Below, in pieces: positions 1-13,021 of a DNA stretch of 64,000 bases. The notes beneath the pieces were generated by a model. That model was given only the letters and a program-made list of their open reading frames with translations, had not been told where the DNA came from and searched no databases. The first letter of the stretch is position 1; each line of letters opens with the position of its first letter. The DNA lies in contig NC_053035.3 of assembly GCF_002575655.3 (NCBI RefSeq), forward strand, positions 506,198,601 through 506,262,600, read 5' to 3'. The stretch is from Aegilops tauschii subsp. strangulata. Lineage: Eukaryota; Streptophyta; Magnoliopsida; Poales; Poaceae. A program made the position numbers and the translations under genes.

Positions 1-679
1 TCAAGCATCCACGTAGCTACCAAGTAGCTACCATTTCTACCAGGAGCAGCAACAGCCGCCTGAAAGACAAGGAGGTACTACCACAACCAGCAGCAACCAT
101 CCATCACCACCAGCGGCGACATTTCAGAGACGCCCTCCCCTTGCTGTTGCTTGGCGTGCTGCATCACAAGTCCCCCTACACACACAAAATTCAGATGTTC
201 AAAACATATCAACATGTTGAGCAGTTAGGGAATCATGGAGCAAATGTTACTGTGGTGCAAGGCGACAGATTACAGGATTAAATATTAACAGAAGAAGAAT
301 CGTTGAACAAATCGTGCAAAATGGCATGGTGGATTTGGAAAGTAACATTCAAGCAGCAGTTTGAATCGATGAGCAGACTATACAGATTCTAACAAGGCTA
401 CAAGGCTACACATTTGAACACAGGAAACCATAAATTTGAACAACCAAATTGAGAATAAGAGTAGATCAACAATTGCATAGCAACTAAATTCTAAATATCA
501 CTGACCAACTGGGTCGAACAATACCCAAATGACGCGGTGCAGCGACAAAGAAACATGGAAACCAACACAAAGTCCGCCAAAATTTCATCGCATCACCGAG
601 CAAACACTGAGATCAGGCGGAAGAGACCAACACTGAATAGAGCGGTAATAGAGAGGGGATGGGGGAGCGAGTAACTTAC
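1..679. other. Left flank, no gene recognised
   Basis: I see no open frame here that resembles a known protein and no transposon end. The stretch is moderately A-rich and could be the 3' flank of the HMGB-like remnant that follows on the minus strand. Confidence 0.5.
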
Positions 680-1049
680 AACATCACAAAAGGTACTTCC
701 ACTTCTCACCATCGACCCTGCAAACCTGCGATTTAAACACAAATCAGGACACGGGATTTGCAAGAAAAACTATCACAGCACGAGTTCGAATAAGAACAAG
801 GAGATAGGGGCGGGAGCAAAGGGAACCGAGATGCTTACCATGGAGACCTACTTGATGTTGGAGTCCTTCCTGAAGCTGTCCCTGCAAAAACAGAACCAAA
901 ATGGGCCCCGGTCAGGCTGCGTCACCACGCCACAGAAACAACGTGAATCGAACCACAACAACAAATCAAATCTGGGGCTCACATGAGGACTAAGACAGCG
1001 CTTGGGCTTGTTGGAGTCTTTCTTGGCCTTGCTCTTCTTCACCACAAGC
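680..1049 (-). pseudogene. HMGB-type HMG-box gene remnant
   Basis: Three consecutive minus-strand exon remnants resemble the start of a plant HMGB high-mobility-group protein, a small chromatin protein that bends DNA. Exon A (1049-983, after an AG acceptor) reads KKSKAKKDSNKPKR, the basic lead-in to the HMG box. Exon B (881-839) keeps SFRKD and SNIK followed by VSM. Exon C (725-680) keeps GEKWK, the box helix-2 motif. All three have GT-AG type borders. The segment that should read PPSAFFVFM after KPKR is missing or altered, several residues are lost inside exon B, and a TAG at 850-848 lies where the family normally has Gln. No complete box can be made, so I call it a pseudogene. Upstream and downstream exons were not found. 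Confidence 0.6.
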
Positions 1050-2702
1050 CTGCATCACCACAAAAACAATAGCAGCAAAGCGAATCAGAACCCAACGCGA
1101 AACAACATCAGGAAAACCCAAGCAGAACCACCACCGAAATGAGTCCATCAACTAAAACCAAGCAGATGATAACATTGAGTAAGAAAGACTGATGAGAGGT
1201 GCTGGTTTACCTAAAACCATTTCCTTGATAACACTCATTTCCGTCTAAGGTGAAATAAACATATGCATGCCAAGGTGAAATAGTACAAAGAAAGCACTCA
1301 TCAGGTAGTAGTGCATACAAAATCCCTGTTTTACTAGTAGCAAATACTCTGTGTGTTAGCAGTAGTAAAAACTATACAAAATCCTTGTTTTACTAGTATC
1401 AAATACTTTGTGTTAGCAGTAGTAAAAACTCATGCAGTACCAAATTCAAAAAAAAATTGTTGTAGCTAACAGAAGTATGGAACAATTGTTAACAACTCGA
1501 GTCAGAAAAGGTAGGAGTCTCTTAAGAGAGACACAACTGATACTGATCAAAGATAATAACATAGCACAAAAATAGGTAGGTACATTGACTTCATTAAAGA
1601 CAATAAGCAGGACCAACAGATTCACATGTTATATCAGTATGACGTTACAATGGCAGATGCCAGGTGTGAAATGGATATGGCAAAAAAATATGCTCAGAAT
1701 AGAGGATATGCAGATTGGGGGAAGCAGAGTTAGCCATATTCAAAAATGAAAAAATAGTAAATGGTCTACCTACAGTATTATCCTTCCAGCATGAAGATGT
1801 GAGTACATACTAAGTAGCATCGGCACAAGATAAACAGAAACGAACAATCCAAAAGATGTAGTATGAGTATGTACATTACAAGGAACAATTTTTTGCATTG
1901 ACAACAAAAGCTATGCTCACAAATTTGTATTGTAGGTACAGGAAATGTGCCAGAAATCATATAAGCATACACAATTACACACATGATACTTAGATCACAC
2001 TGTCAATTCATACTACACGAGTCACTCTTATGAGATAATGGCATGCAGCTGTACACAGCTACTTGACCATGACAATTTATACTACACGAGTCACTCTTAT
2101 ATAATATAATTGAACAAAACACTGCCATGCATTTACTGGACTATGACCAGGTGCAAGTTGATGAGAGTCATCATGCTGAAACTGATACAACCACATCATA
2201 TCCTTCTAATGTTCCTAGTTCACTCAGAAAACACTTCACCAACAACACATAATTGCAGTCTGAAAACACAATTCACTCAAAAGGACACAAATCAGTATGC
2301 ACAAGTGTTGGACCTTCAAATAAGCAGACTTGAATTCACTGGTAAGCATTAGCAGAACTAATATTTTTTTGCATGATCTTAGTGTATCTCTACATCACAT
2401 AGATTCACCCACTCTATCACTACCAATTCTACTACAGAGTAAGAATGGAATGATGCTAGTCTATTGAGGGAAAGGATCTGCTCTCATCAGCAGTGGTGTT
2501 GCTCCTAGGCCAAGTGAGAGGAGTCAAATCATTTGCACAGTCAGAAAGCTGGTAGGAGCATTAGGAGATGATAACACACACACACACGAGGATATGTTCG
2601 CTTCACTCAACTTAACATAATATAGCAGCATGCAAATACAATGGATCTACAATGGAGAATGATATATATATATATATCTGGACATGGCCAGCGACATGGT
2701 TG
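1050..2702. other. Intergenic DNA with short duplications
   Basis: No gene is recognised. A tandem duplication of about 58 bp lies at 1315-1373 and 1374-1430 (the tttactagta/gtagtaaaaact unit). A perfect 20-bp direct repeat, actacacgagtcactcttat, occurs at 2012-2031 and 2081-2100. Short CA and TA microsatellites are at about 2571-2587 and 2658-2678. Confidence 0.6.
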
Positions 2703-3847
2703 CTAGCTAGCTAGCTTGTTGTCATGGATTTTGACTGGACATGGCCAAGAAGAAGCAGTCATGCCTAGTAGTCTAAAAAAGCAGAGTTTCATGGACTCTA
2801 GTGCTTCTTTGGTCAGTAGAGCTCCATAGGATGCAGCCAGGATTGCAGCTGCAGCCATAGTAGATGGCCTGTAATCCAGTACACTGTCGGCTGCATGAAC
2901 ACAACACATATCAGTCAGACAAAATGCAAGAAAGATCCCTATTCAGTTAAGAAGGTGTGCAGGACGAAGATGAACCTTCGGTTGTGGCAAAGATGAAGCC
3001 GATGGACTTGAGGGCCACGCGGGCGGGGTCATGCCCGCCGCCGCTGCAGCCGTCGTGCCGGTCAAGCCGGGAAGAGAAGCAGGGGAGGTAATGGAAGGGC
3101 GTAACGGCGGCCATGCGCCAGCCGAGGGTTGACAGCACGAGCAGCTCCATCCGGCGGACGGAGGCGGAGTAGAACTTGTAGCTTCCATCGGCGTCGAGTT
3201 CCGACAGTGCCGGCGCGCAGTACTCCATCTTCGCCGCCACGGAGACGCAGGCCACTGAAATGGGCCGCGCCACCCACGGCATGGCCATCCTCTGCACGCA
3301 CACAACCACATCATCCTCCCGCTCCTAAGAAGCAGAGAGGCTAAATTTGTTTTACAGCAGCGGTGCGATGATTGATTACCGGGAAGAAGTGGTCGAAGTA
3401 GGCAATGGCCAGGAAGATGCCTCCTCCGGCCCCCTCGCGACGACGTTGGTGCCGCCACAACCGATCACCCGCCACTTGGACGAGCCCCGCGGGTCGAGGC
3501 CCGCGCGCCCGCCCACGTCGTCGGGGAGCAGCGCGAGGGGCGCGGCCCCGCAGGCGGAGAGGGGGCAAGGACGCGAGCGGGCGGAGGGATCCGAAGGTAT
3601 CGGCGGGCGCCTTTGCCGCCTTGTCCTCGCCGGGGGAGCTCGTGGGGGCGAGAGCCAGGGAGGGGGATGCAGCGGATCCATTGTCGCCGTCTTCCGAGTC
3701 GGCGTCGGGGCGGAGGAGCGGGGACGCGGTGGGCGCGCCGGCCGACGGCGGCTGCGAGATGGGGCTCTGCGCGGCGCAGAGCACCGGCGCGGCTCCCACG
3801 AGGAGCTGCAGCGGGGGAGGGGGCGGCGGCGGAGGACTGCAGAGCAC
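2703..3847 (-). pseudogene. D-type cyclin pseudogene
   Basis: The product resembles plant D cyclins, which activate CDKs at G1/S in the nucleus. Exon 2 end (to 3380) gives FLAIAYFDHFF. The next exon (3291-2976) gives SVACVSVAAKM and RRMELLVLSTLGWRM then VTPFHYL, the core of the cyclin box. The last recognisable exon (2890-2703) gives DYRPSTMAAAAILAASYG and LLTKEAL, the C-terminal cyclin fold. Introns 3379-3292 (88 nt) and 2975-2891 (85 nt) have GT-AG ends and keep the reading frame. Upstream, the ORF to 3847 is GC-rich, contains LLVGAAPVLCA where the LxCxE region would be, but lacks the first cyclin-box helix. One residue of the usual AAKMEE is missing, and the tail after KEALES is not cyclin-like. 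It is probably a decayed CYCD gene; the subgroup is uncertain. Confidence 0.7.
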
Positions 3848-4208
3848 CGGCGCTTGGGTTGGATCTGGATCGGGGAGAAGGGGAAAGAGAGAGGCGGCGG
3901 AGAGGGGGAGAGAGAGGCGGGCGCGGGCTGCTTAGGGTTTGGATTGGGCTGCAGAGAGGTGGATGGTTCAGATCGGCTAGAACGGACGGTTCAGATCGGC
4001 TAAGGGGGGTGATCCCTGGAAGAGCCCTGATTGGTTGAGAAAATTTATGGTTTAAAATAGTTTCTAAGTACTAAAACTATGGGTGTTTTGTGAAGCAGCT
4101 ATCAAAAATATTTTGCAAAACGGCACAACTAATTTTTTCTCTCAAGTTAGACCACATTTTTTGGATCATCACCAATTTGCATGCTTTTTTATCTTTCTAG
4201 ATATGTTT
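3848..4208. other. GC-rich flank upstream of the cyclin remnant
   Basis: This holds the putative 5' flank of the minus-strand cyclin remnant, with a duplicated ggttcagatcggcta (about 3965 and 3988). The base composition drops sharply near 4030, where AT-rich transposon DNA begins. No gene is seen. Confidence 0.4.
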
Positions 4209-6466
4209 AATCATTTTCCGAGTGCCCAAAATGAGGTTTTTTTGTGAATGACCTACAAAATAATTGTTGGAAAAATGGACCAAACCATTTTTATAAAACA
4301 ATAGGACATATTTAATTCACAATTGACCGGATGGTTGGGTGTCAAAAGCTTTGATCCACCTCTCGCGAAAAAGACAAATTTCCGCCGATTCAGCTGGAAG
4401 CGGGTCAAATTTGAACTGCAGCTGCCTCGTAATTTGCTCTTTATTTTTTCTAAAAATCATTTATAGGTACATAAGTATCTATTTAATCAGAGAAACATCA
4501 AACGTTTCCCAAGATTCAACCACTAGCTAGGAACGGTCATGCCCGCCGTTTTGACCGCATTTTGAAACGGGCATAAAAAATAAAAAAAATAAAAAAATTG
4601 GAAAACCTTCGCATTGTGTCATTATATGCGACCAAGTTTCCAGGAAAAATAATAAACTTGTAATACGGTAATTATTTTGAAAAAGTGTTCTAGCTATGAT
4701 GTGTGAAGATGCATGGCTTTCAAGCCAAATGATCAATCTTATGGCCACATTCATGGCATAGTTTGTTCAAATGATCTCATATTGTGCACAAGGGTGCATA
4801 TTGGAATGGCAAACAATATTGCCTAAGGAAGTTCTCATTTTCTTTGGACGAAAAAACCATTTTCCATTTTTTGAGTGCCCAAAAGGAGGGTTTTTTTAAG
4901 AACCTGCCAAATAATTGTTGCAAAATTGGACCAAATCATTTTTCTAAAATACTAGGCCATATTTAATGCACAATTGACCAAATGGTTGGGTGTAAAAAGT
5001 TTTGATCCACCTCTCGTGGAAAAGACAAATTTCCGCCGATTTAGTTGGAAGCGGGTCAAATTTGAACTGTAGCTACCTTGTAGTTTGCTCTTTATTTTTT
5101 CCAAAAATCATTTCTAGGTACATAAGTATCTATTTAATGAGAGAAACACCAAAAAAATTCCAGGATTCAACCACTAGCTGGGAACGGTCATTCCCGCCGT
5201 TTTGACCGCATTTTGAAACAGGCATAAAAAATTCAAAAAAAAAATTAAAACAATTGGGAAACCTTCACATTGTGTCATTATATGTGGCCAAGTTCCCAGG
5301 AAAAATAACAAACTTGTAATACGGCAATTATTTTAAAAAAGTGTTCTCAGAAACGAGCTATCACGTGTGGAGATCAATGGCTTTCAAGCCAAATGACCAA
5401 TCTTATGGCCACATTCAGGGCATAGTTTTTTCAAATGACCTCATATTGTGCACAAGGGTGCATATTGGAATGGCAAACAATGTTGCCTAAGGAAGTTTTC
5501 ATTTTCTTTGGACGAAAAAACCATTTTCCATTTTTCGAGTGCCCAAAAGGATATTTTTTTGTGAAGGACCTCCCAAATAATTGTTGCAAAATTGGATCAA
5601 ATCATTTTTCTAAAATACTAGGACATATTTAATGCACAATTGACCAAATGGTTGGGTGTAAAAAGTTTTGATCCACCTCTCGTGAAAAAGACAAATTTCT
5701 GCGGATTCAGTTGGAAGTGGGTCAAATTTGAACTGTAGCTGCCTTGTAGTTTGCTACTTATTTTTTTTCCAAAAATCATTTCTAGCTACATAAGTATCTA
5801 TTTAATCAGAGAAACATCAAAAAAATTCCAAGATTCAACCACTAGCTAGGAACGATCATTCCCGCCGTTTTGACCGCATTTTGAAACGGGCATAAAAAAT
5901 TCAAAAAAAATCTAAAAATTGGGAAACCTTCGCATTGTGTCATTATATGTGGACAAGTTTCCAGAAAAAATAACAAACTTGTAATACGGCAATTATTTTA
6001 AAAAAGTGTTCTAAAAAACGAGCTATCACGTGTGGATATCAATGGCTTTCAAGCCAAATGATCAATCTCATGGCCACATTCATGGCATAGTTTGTTCAAA
6101 TGATCTCATATTGTGCACAAGGGTGCATATTGGAATGGCAAACAATGTTGAGGAAGTTTTCATTTTCTTTGGACGAAAAAACCATTTTCCATTTTTTGAG
6201 TGCCCAAAAGGAGGTTTTTTTGTGAAGGACCTCCCAAATAATTGTTGCAAAATTGGATCAAATCATTTTTCTAAAATACTAGGACATATTTAATGCACAA
6301 TTGACCAAATGGTTGGGTGTAAAAAGTTTTGATCCACCTCTCGTGAAAAAGACAAATTTCCGCCAATTCAGTTGGAAGCGGTTCAAATTTGAACTGCAAC
6401 TGCCTCATAGTTTGCTATTTATTTTTTCCAAAAATCATTTCTAGTTACATAAGTACCTATTTAATC
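4209..6466. repeat. Tandem array, about 660-bp unit
   Basis: A unit of about 660 bp is repeated head to tail. The landmark ggttgggtg falls at about 4333, 4984, 5650 and 6311 (spacings 651, 666, 661). Other shared landmarks are gaacggtcattcccgccg, gaaacgggcat and cacaagggtgcatattggaa. The first and last copies are partial. Short ORFs in it are copies of each other and carry no known domain. It lies inside the end of a CACTA element. I do not recognise it as one of the named Triticeae satellites. Confidence 0.85.
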
Positions 6467-7493
6467 GTAAATACATGGTTTGGTGGCGATACGTCGAGGT
6501 TTGGGCGGTGGCCAAGGGCCCCAACTCTAGAGCGCGTAAACTCGCATGCCCGCCGCGTGGTCACCGCGTGACCGTGGCGTTGCCATGTGTTCTGGGCGGC
6601 CTAGGCATGTCTAGTGGGTTGGGAACTCCCCAGGTAGGTGCTATGAAGAAAATTACAACATTAGATTCTCACGAGGAGACCGATCGATGCTCAAACATGA
6701 ATTAGCAGCCAAGTGTTTGATTAGCGGTACGGGAAATGTACATGGCTACTGGGCGTGAGTTTTGGCTGAGGATGATCAGTTACTAAGATGACCGTCTTCA
6801 CAAATTTTCAGCTCAAAAGGAGGAGCCTAGGTGGTACTTGCTTTGCAAAGTACCACAATGGACATAAATACGAATGTTGAAGCTGGGCTCAAAATAGTGA
6901 ATGGATTGAGCTGGCATTTGGTGGAGGATGGTTATTTGTGCATAGGAAAGCACCGTAGAAAATGGATACTATTTGGACATGCCAAAGTGGTACTTCCTTC
7001 ACAAAGTGTTGTTCTGAACAGAATAGGAAAATGAATATTGTTGAATTATTTTTGAACTAGGCAAGGAAGGTTTTTTACATATTTGACGAAGACATGACCC
7101 AAAGAATTTATGAGATTTTTTTGGGAATTTTGGGAATGACAGAAATATAGGTTGCTTCACAACCTGGGGCAAAAATTGCCACATGGACATGACACATAGG
7201 AAAAACTGATGAGGTGGCGCCTAGTCATAGCAACCCACCACAATTTACAAGGTTATGACCATCTATATTGGTCGTGATCAGCTAGAAATAAGGCAGCGGA
7301 CCAGTGCTATCTGCTTTATGACCATTTCGTGTAAGGAAATTACGACCTTTCTGACCAAAATGGTCGTTATAGTTTAGGGTTTGGAGCCCCCCGAACAGCT
7401 TTTGACCAATTGGTCTGAAATGGTCACAGATCTATGACCAATTCTTCCAGGGTCATTGACAGAAGGTCACTAGTTGACATATTTCTTGTAGTG
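4209..7493. mobile_element. CACTA element, one end (other end missing)
   Basis: The right terminus at 7476-7493 reads gacatatttcttgtagtg, whose complement begins CACTACAAGAAA, a CACTA (En/Spm superfamily) terminal inverted repeat. Just inside are degenerate repeats around ggtcatgacc-like motifs (7240-7470), typical of subterminal transposase-binding regions. The about 660-bp tandem array lies further in. I found no matching CACTACAAG start between 1 and 4300, so the element is truncated or its left end has decayed. No transposase is present, so it cannot move itself. The left limit given is only where the repeated DNA starts. Confidence 0.6.
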
Positions 7494-7857
7494 TGGGGGG
7501 TTGACCTATAAAACCCCCTAGGAGCCCTCATGCATACGGGCAACTCATTCATTCGCACAGGCGATCACACACACACACACACACACACCTAGCAAACGGC
7601 ACCAGAGGAGAGGGAGCTGCCTAAGCCCTGGCCGGCCTTCCTTCTTCCATACAACTCAAGGAGCAGCTCTGTACTGATACATATAAACCACTCTCGGCAG
7701 GACTAGGGGTGTTATCTCTCCGGAGAGCCCCGAACCTCGGTATGTCTTGCGTCCCGCGCTCGCTCATGCCGACCTCGCCTCTGGAGCCAACCAGTGCCCT
7801 CGAGCATCCTCCTATCTTTAGCCAACCCTTGGCATCTGCCGTGCGCCCACCACGACA
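7494..7857 (+). mobile_element. LTR-like fragment of another retrotransposon
   Basis: The segment has a TATA-like ctataaaa at about 7507, a CA microsatellite (about 7567-7588), then ggtgttatctctccggagag (7709 on), which resembles the R/U5 region of Gypsy LTRs. It ends in cacgaca just before the next element. It is bordered by a CACTA terminus on the left and a 5'-clipped LTR on the right, so it is probably a remnant. The family is not identified. Confidence 0.4.
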
Positions 7858-8313
7858 AGGGGGTACTCACCACATTGTCTCCCGACCAGGTGGATCGGGC
7901 CGAGGACCCCCATGGCGGTTCACCCATGGGCCACTTCGGACAGCCCATGCCGCATACAAGGAGTATTCCACAAGACTTGGTGATCAAGACGAGGACTCCT
8001 CTCCACCAACGTATTCGGCTAGGACTCTTGTTATCCTAGGCCTCTGGTACATTATATAAGCCAAGGCCAGGCTAGTCGATAGATCATTATGGCATTACTC
8101 ATCATACCTCTAGGGTTTAGACCACAACAAATGATCTCGAGGTAGATCAACTCTGTAATCATACACATCGAATACAATCAAAAGCAGCATGTAGGGTATT
8201 ATCTCTTCGAGAGAGCCCGAAGCTGGGTAAAATCCCGTGTACATGTTACCATTGATCCTAAGACACGCAGCTTGGGACCCCCTACCCGAGATCTGCCGGT
8301 TTTGACACCGACA
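7858..8313 (+). repeat. 5' LTR (first 17 bp missing)
   Basis: This matches 13039-13494 along its length, including the terminal ttttgacaccgaca. The 17 bases that open the right LTR are replaced by unrelated sequence ending cgaca. The primer-binding region would start directly after it with tggtgctttcattgagag (8316-8333). Confidence 0.85.
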
Positions 8314-11300
8314 ATGGTGCTTTCATTGAGAGTTCCACTGTGTGATCGGCAAAAGATCAATTGCTCGCCTGCGACGTCGGCGTCTTCGTCGCCGGCTCCA
8401 CTGGTCACCTTGGCTTGACCGAGGACTGTGCCCTGCCTCCAATCATCATGTTCTCACAAGGGCCTTCATCAACAACAACTCAGATCTCTATCATAATCAT
8501 GGAGGAATCATCCATGGAGCTCGGGGGCTCAATGTCAACATTGCCCTCGGGCGACCGTGCTGTTTTTCCGAACAGCAAATTTGTATCCACTGCCACCACC
8601 TCCTCGAGAATCGTTTTGATGATTCCTTCGGTGGAATTGTGCGGAATTGAGTCTACAACAACACTGTAAAATTTTGTCGCGTTCCAATGGAGCAATCTCC
8701 GCCGATCTCCGATATACCGGAGCCCTGTCAAATCTGGACAGGAATCTTGACGAGTTTGGAGCGTGGTGTCCAGCATCTAGCTTGGACGTCCTTTGGAAGA
8801 TCCAACCGTTGATCGGCTGCGGAATTCCTATATCTACCACCTCTCAAAATGTCAGCTCGATCCGACCGTCCAAACTCCGGGAACCTTCCGATTAGTGCAT
8901 CACTTTTCGGATCTGTTTTCTGTGCGAATACGAATCCGACCCGAATTCATCTTTCTTCATGAACGGGGTATTGGACAACCTTTTTAAAGGAATTTTCTTC
9001 TAGGGTATTGCGCGTTGTTCTTAAACATGTGCCCATAAAATTTTAAGCCTTCTCTGAGGTACTCTTCACCATCAAGCTGGTGTCAAACCAGTCCGGCAAT
9101 ATTGATGTGCGGCTGCCGACCTGTGCTAGACACGTCGTCGCTTTGTTGACCCGAGCTCAACTTCTTCGGATCATCATCTCTGCGAGCCGAGCAAGTGTTC
9201 GACATCGCGAAGAATAAATCATCACCAACATTGCCACCCCACAGATTACATAGAGTGGGCACACCGGCATCGCCGCACGGTCACTTCATCAAGCCGGCAT
9301 TGACCACGTCACGAGCTACGACCTTCATCGGCATGGCCACACTGTTGCTTCTTCAAGCCGATGTCCATCACGCCGACCTACTTCGACACCTCGGCTGGAC
9401 TGGGGGCTCCGCTATTTCTTCATCAACATGCTCCGGTGACTTCGGTGTCACCGGCCGACCAGCTTCGACACATCGGCTGGCATGGTGGCTGCAACGTCAC
9501 CTTACCGACCTGCTCCGTCACCTCGGCATTCAGGCCATATTTCTTTAATTATTTACTTCACTTAAATTAATTAAGTAGAAGAATTTTTTAAGCATATTAT
9601 TGTTATTATTTCTGGCTTGCACTATTTTATGTGTGCAGGCGATTGGTCCAGACCGGGCCGCGCTGTCGCTTCGGCAAGCCAACGTCGTCGTCCCAATTGG
9701 CATAAATCGGCTCGCATGATCATCTTGTTGATTGAATTGCCATACCGACATGTTCGGTTGCCTCGGGGACTTCGGCGTCATTAAGAGGGTCCTACCTCGT
9801 CGGGTGTTTGGCGCACGGGCCATATTTCTTTTATTACTCACTTTGCATGAATTATTAATCATGCAACCTTTTTTATTACTGTTATCTCCGGCTTGCACTA
9901 TCTTCTGTGCATAGGTAAATGATCCGGATTGGGTAGCACTGTCACCTTGGCTGGACCGGGGGCTTTGTCATCACTTCATTAACCCACGCCGGGAACTTCG
10001 GCGTCATACTGTCGGCCTGCTCTGTCGCCTCGGACGGACGGGGGGTTCCACCTCGCCACACTGGCCGTGCTGTGTCGCCACTTTGGAGTGCCGAGCTCTT
10101 CGTTTCTCCATATCGGGACCGGCTTAGGGGCTGGCACCTCGTCCCGCCGTAAACTCGAACTACGTCATTGATGCCGAGCACATTAACCAGATAAGTCGCT
10201 TTCATGCTCAAAGTTTTAAATTTTTAATTTGTGTTTGGTTCGACCGTGCTCACATGGGTTGTTTGTTAAAAGAAACTCCCTTTACCCATGTTAGCTGGGG
10301 GCTCTTAAATTTACATGAGCCGTTTTATAATAAATGTGTTTTCTTCTTGTTCGTTGCAAAGTCTTTTTCTAGCACTCCTTCCTCGACTCGAGTGTGTGGT
10401 CAATAGCCGCATAGCCTGGGTCTGATCTTGACCCACTTGCAGTCTTGAGATCCGATGTGTCATGTTAAAGCACAGAAGCAAAAAAAAAATTAGACCAATT
10501 TTCGGATTGGCACCAATCGACTTGATTTAGTTCGGATGTGGAGTTTCCGCATAAGTCTTTTGGTTTTTAAGCCTATGGCACTTTTAAACTATTTGTGTGT
10601 TTCCAGCATAAGTCTCGTAGTGCAACACCGGCCACCTTTGGAGATTCGGCAAAACATTCTCGGGTATTGTTTTATATGCATCGGTTTCGAATTGTGTCTT
10701 TGGTCAATAGTTGGGTTGCCCGGCTCCTGTGCTTGCCTCCTACGTTCCGCTTTGTTCGGCTAGGTGTGCAAAGGGAGAACCACTGCGATTGTGCTTCCAG
10801 CTAGCATGGTTAAGCGCCTCAGTGGGGAAAGCCAAAAACTGACTGTCACAATAAGTGTAAACTGGTCAGCGACCCGATGACTGTTTTAAATTATAAGATC
10901 GATAGAGGTCACCCCATGTTAAATGATGGTCCGTTCATAACATTGGCCGAAGTATTTACGGCTTGACCTCGACTATCGTCAAACACTAACTGGGGGCTAG
11001 TAACTGGCCTCCCAACTTTAAGCTCCTATGACTAAGTGAAAGTTATAAAGACCGCATATCTGATTGCCTCGTTTACGCTAACACAACCGCCTTTGGGCAC
11101 CGAGACGTCGGCTAAGGGTTGTTTTGTTATTGCGAAAACACCCTGCGTAGGATCTACAAGGGGGTGGAAGCCGATGATGGGCCACTTTCAAATGATAAAT
11201 GGTCGCAACGGAGTCAAAATAAACATATCATCGACGTTTGTATTTAATATACGAGGGCCTCCTTCCGCAATCATCGTTATAAAGCCATAAATATGCATCA

Positions 11301-13021
11301 ATTTGACTTAAGATTTTGGCCAAGCTGGGTTGCCTGGCTCCTGTGCTTACCCCTACGTTCCTGATTGTTCGGCTAGGTGGTAAGGGAGCACCTATGTGAT
11401 TGTTACTACCGGGTCATCCGAGTAAGTACCTCAGACTGGGTAAAGCCGAAAGCTAGCAATCTTAAAGGATCACATTGGTCGGCAACGACGGAAGTGAAAA
11501 TTTTGGTTCATTAATACCATAGAGTTCGGGAACTTTTCCCCAACTAAATCCTCAATATTTTCCTCCCACATTGATCGGAGGTGAGGTTTCATGATCATGA
11601 TAAGCATGACGACCCAAAGAAAGGAACTGATAGCGGGACTATTTTCTTTGGAAGATGTTTCTTACGTTAAAACGTAATATAACATCTCTACATGTACCTT
11701 TGTTTATAAAACCGTATGGCCGGATTGCCTTGTTTTCCATAAATATTTGCCCTTATAACGGCTTTATAAAGTAGGAAAACACTCCTCGGCTACTGGCCGA
11801 AGAGGTTGAAGCCGATGGTCGGTCAACAAAGTTTTGTACAATGCGGATCCGAGCGTTAATGATGTAAAGTACTTGGATACATAGAGTCATTACACATAAT
11901 TTGTGAGTTTACCATGGATATCAATCCTTAATTCGGCCACCCGTGCCCGCATTAAGGCTCGGGGGCTACTGGGCTTCGGGCTTATTATTTACAAATATTA
12001 AAGGGGCACATCGATCCCCTGATCTGGTGTTGCCACCCGACCGGTGTCTCGGGGGCTACTGCATTGCCTGTTCAATGCAGAAAATTCAAAGTGCTTAGTG
12101 TTCGGCTTGACCGAACTATAGGCAAACGCTTCTTCGGACAACAATAGGTACCATCTGGACCTATCTGGCATCAAGCTAATATATTATGGCAACTTCTCAA
12201 GACCCTCTCTCAAGGGTCCGTTCGCCGATCACTATTATCTCTAATATATTACACTGTGTTTCTATTCCAACATATGCCGCCGAGCTAGGAGTTGATCCTC
12301 AGGACGATTTCGCGCATCGACCCGAGTCTCAGGGGCTACTAGGATCAGCGGTTTCATGTTTTCCTTCAGGTGCATCTCGGGTTTTAGACCGACACACACC
12401 TTGAGGGCTACTGGTTATACATATTGACGGCAAATAAATTTACACGCACCGGAAATAAAATCCGCAAACAATCAGCCTATGACGGAGGTGCTGAACCACC
12501 TCGAAAGCATTTTGGGATATAGCTTGGATGCAAGTGGCTGGCTCCATAGAGGGCATTTCCGGCATTAAGCTCGGCCAAACTCCTTCAACTTTTTTGAACC
12601 AAGGTGATCTACGACACCTCGGATATAGTCCGGTGTTGGAGCTTGGACATAGTCCGGCGTTGGAGCTCGGATACATTCCGACGTTGGAGCTCGTAAGCGG
12701 TCCGGCGTTGGTGCTCGACTGCAAAAGATACCTCGAATGCAGTCCGGCGTTGGAGCTCAGATGCAAGAGGACACCGCCGTCCGGGAACAACTTCAAACCC
12801 GAGGTGGACGTAAAAATAACAAGGCATTGATAAAAGCCGATAACTTAAAGGGGCTCCTCAGATACCCGACATGTAAACCCTTCGGATTTACTTCGGCGAT
12901 CCTCAAGATCGAAGATAAGAAGATTTGTTGAACCAGTTTTCAAGACCGACGACCGAAGATGAAGAACAGTTCGGAAGGATCGAGGAGCGTCCCCAACTTG
13001 AAGACCGGTTCAGGGGGCTAC

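Noticed and set aside
3347..4038. Long plus-strand ORFs of 141 to 218 codons rich in Arg and Gly
   Set aside because: They lie opposite the GC-rich first part of the cyclin remnant, have no domain, and are expected by chance in such composition.
7709..8059. ORF of 116 codons over the LTR junction
   Set aside because: It reads through two different LTR pieces and has no domain.
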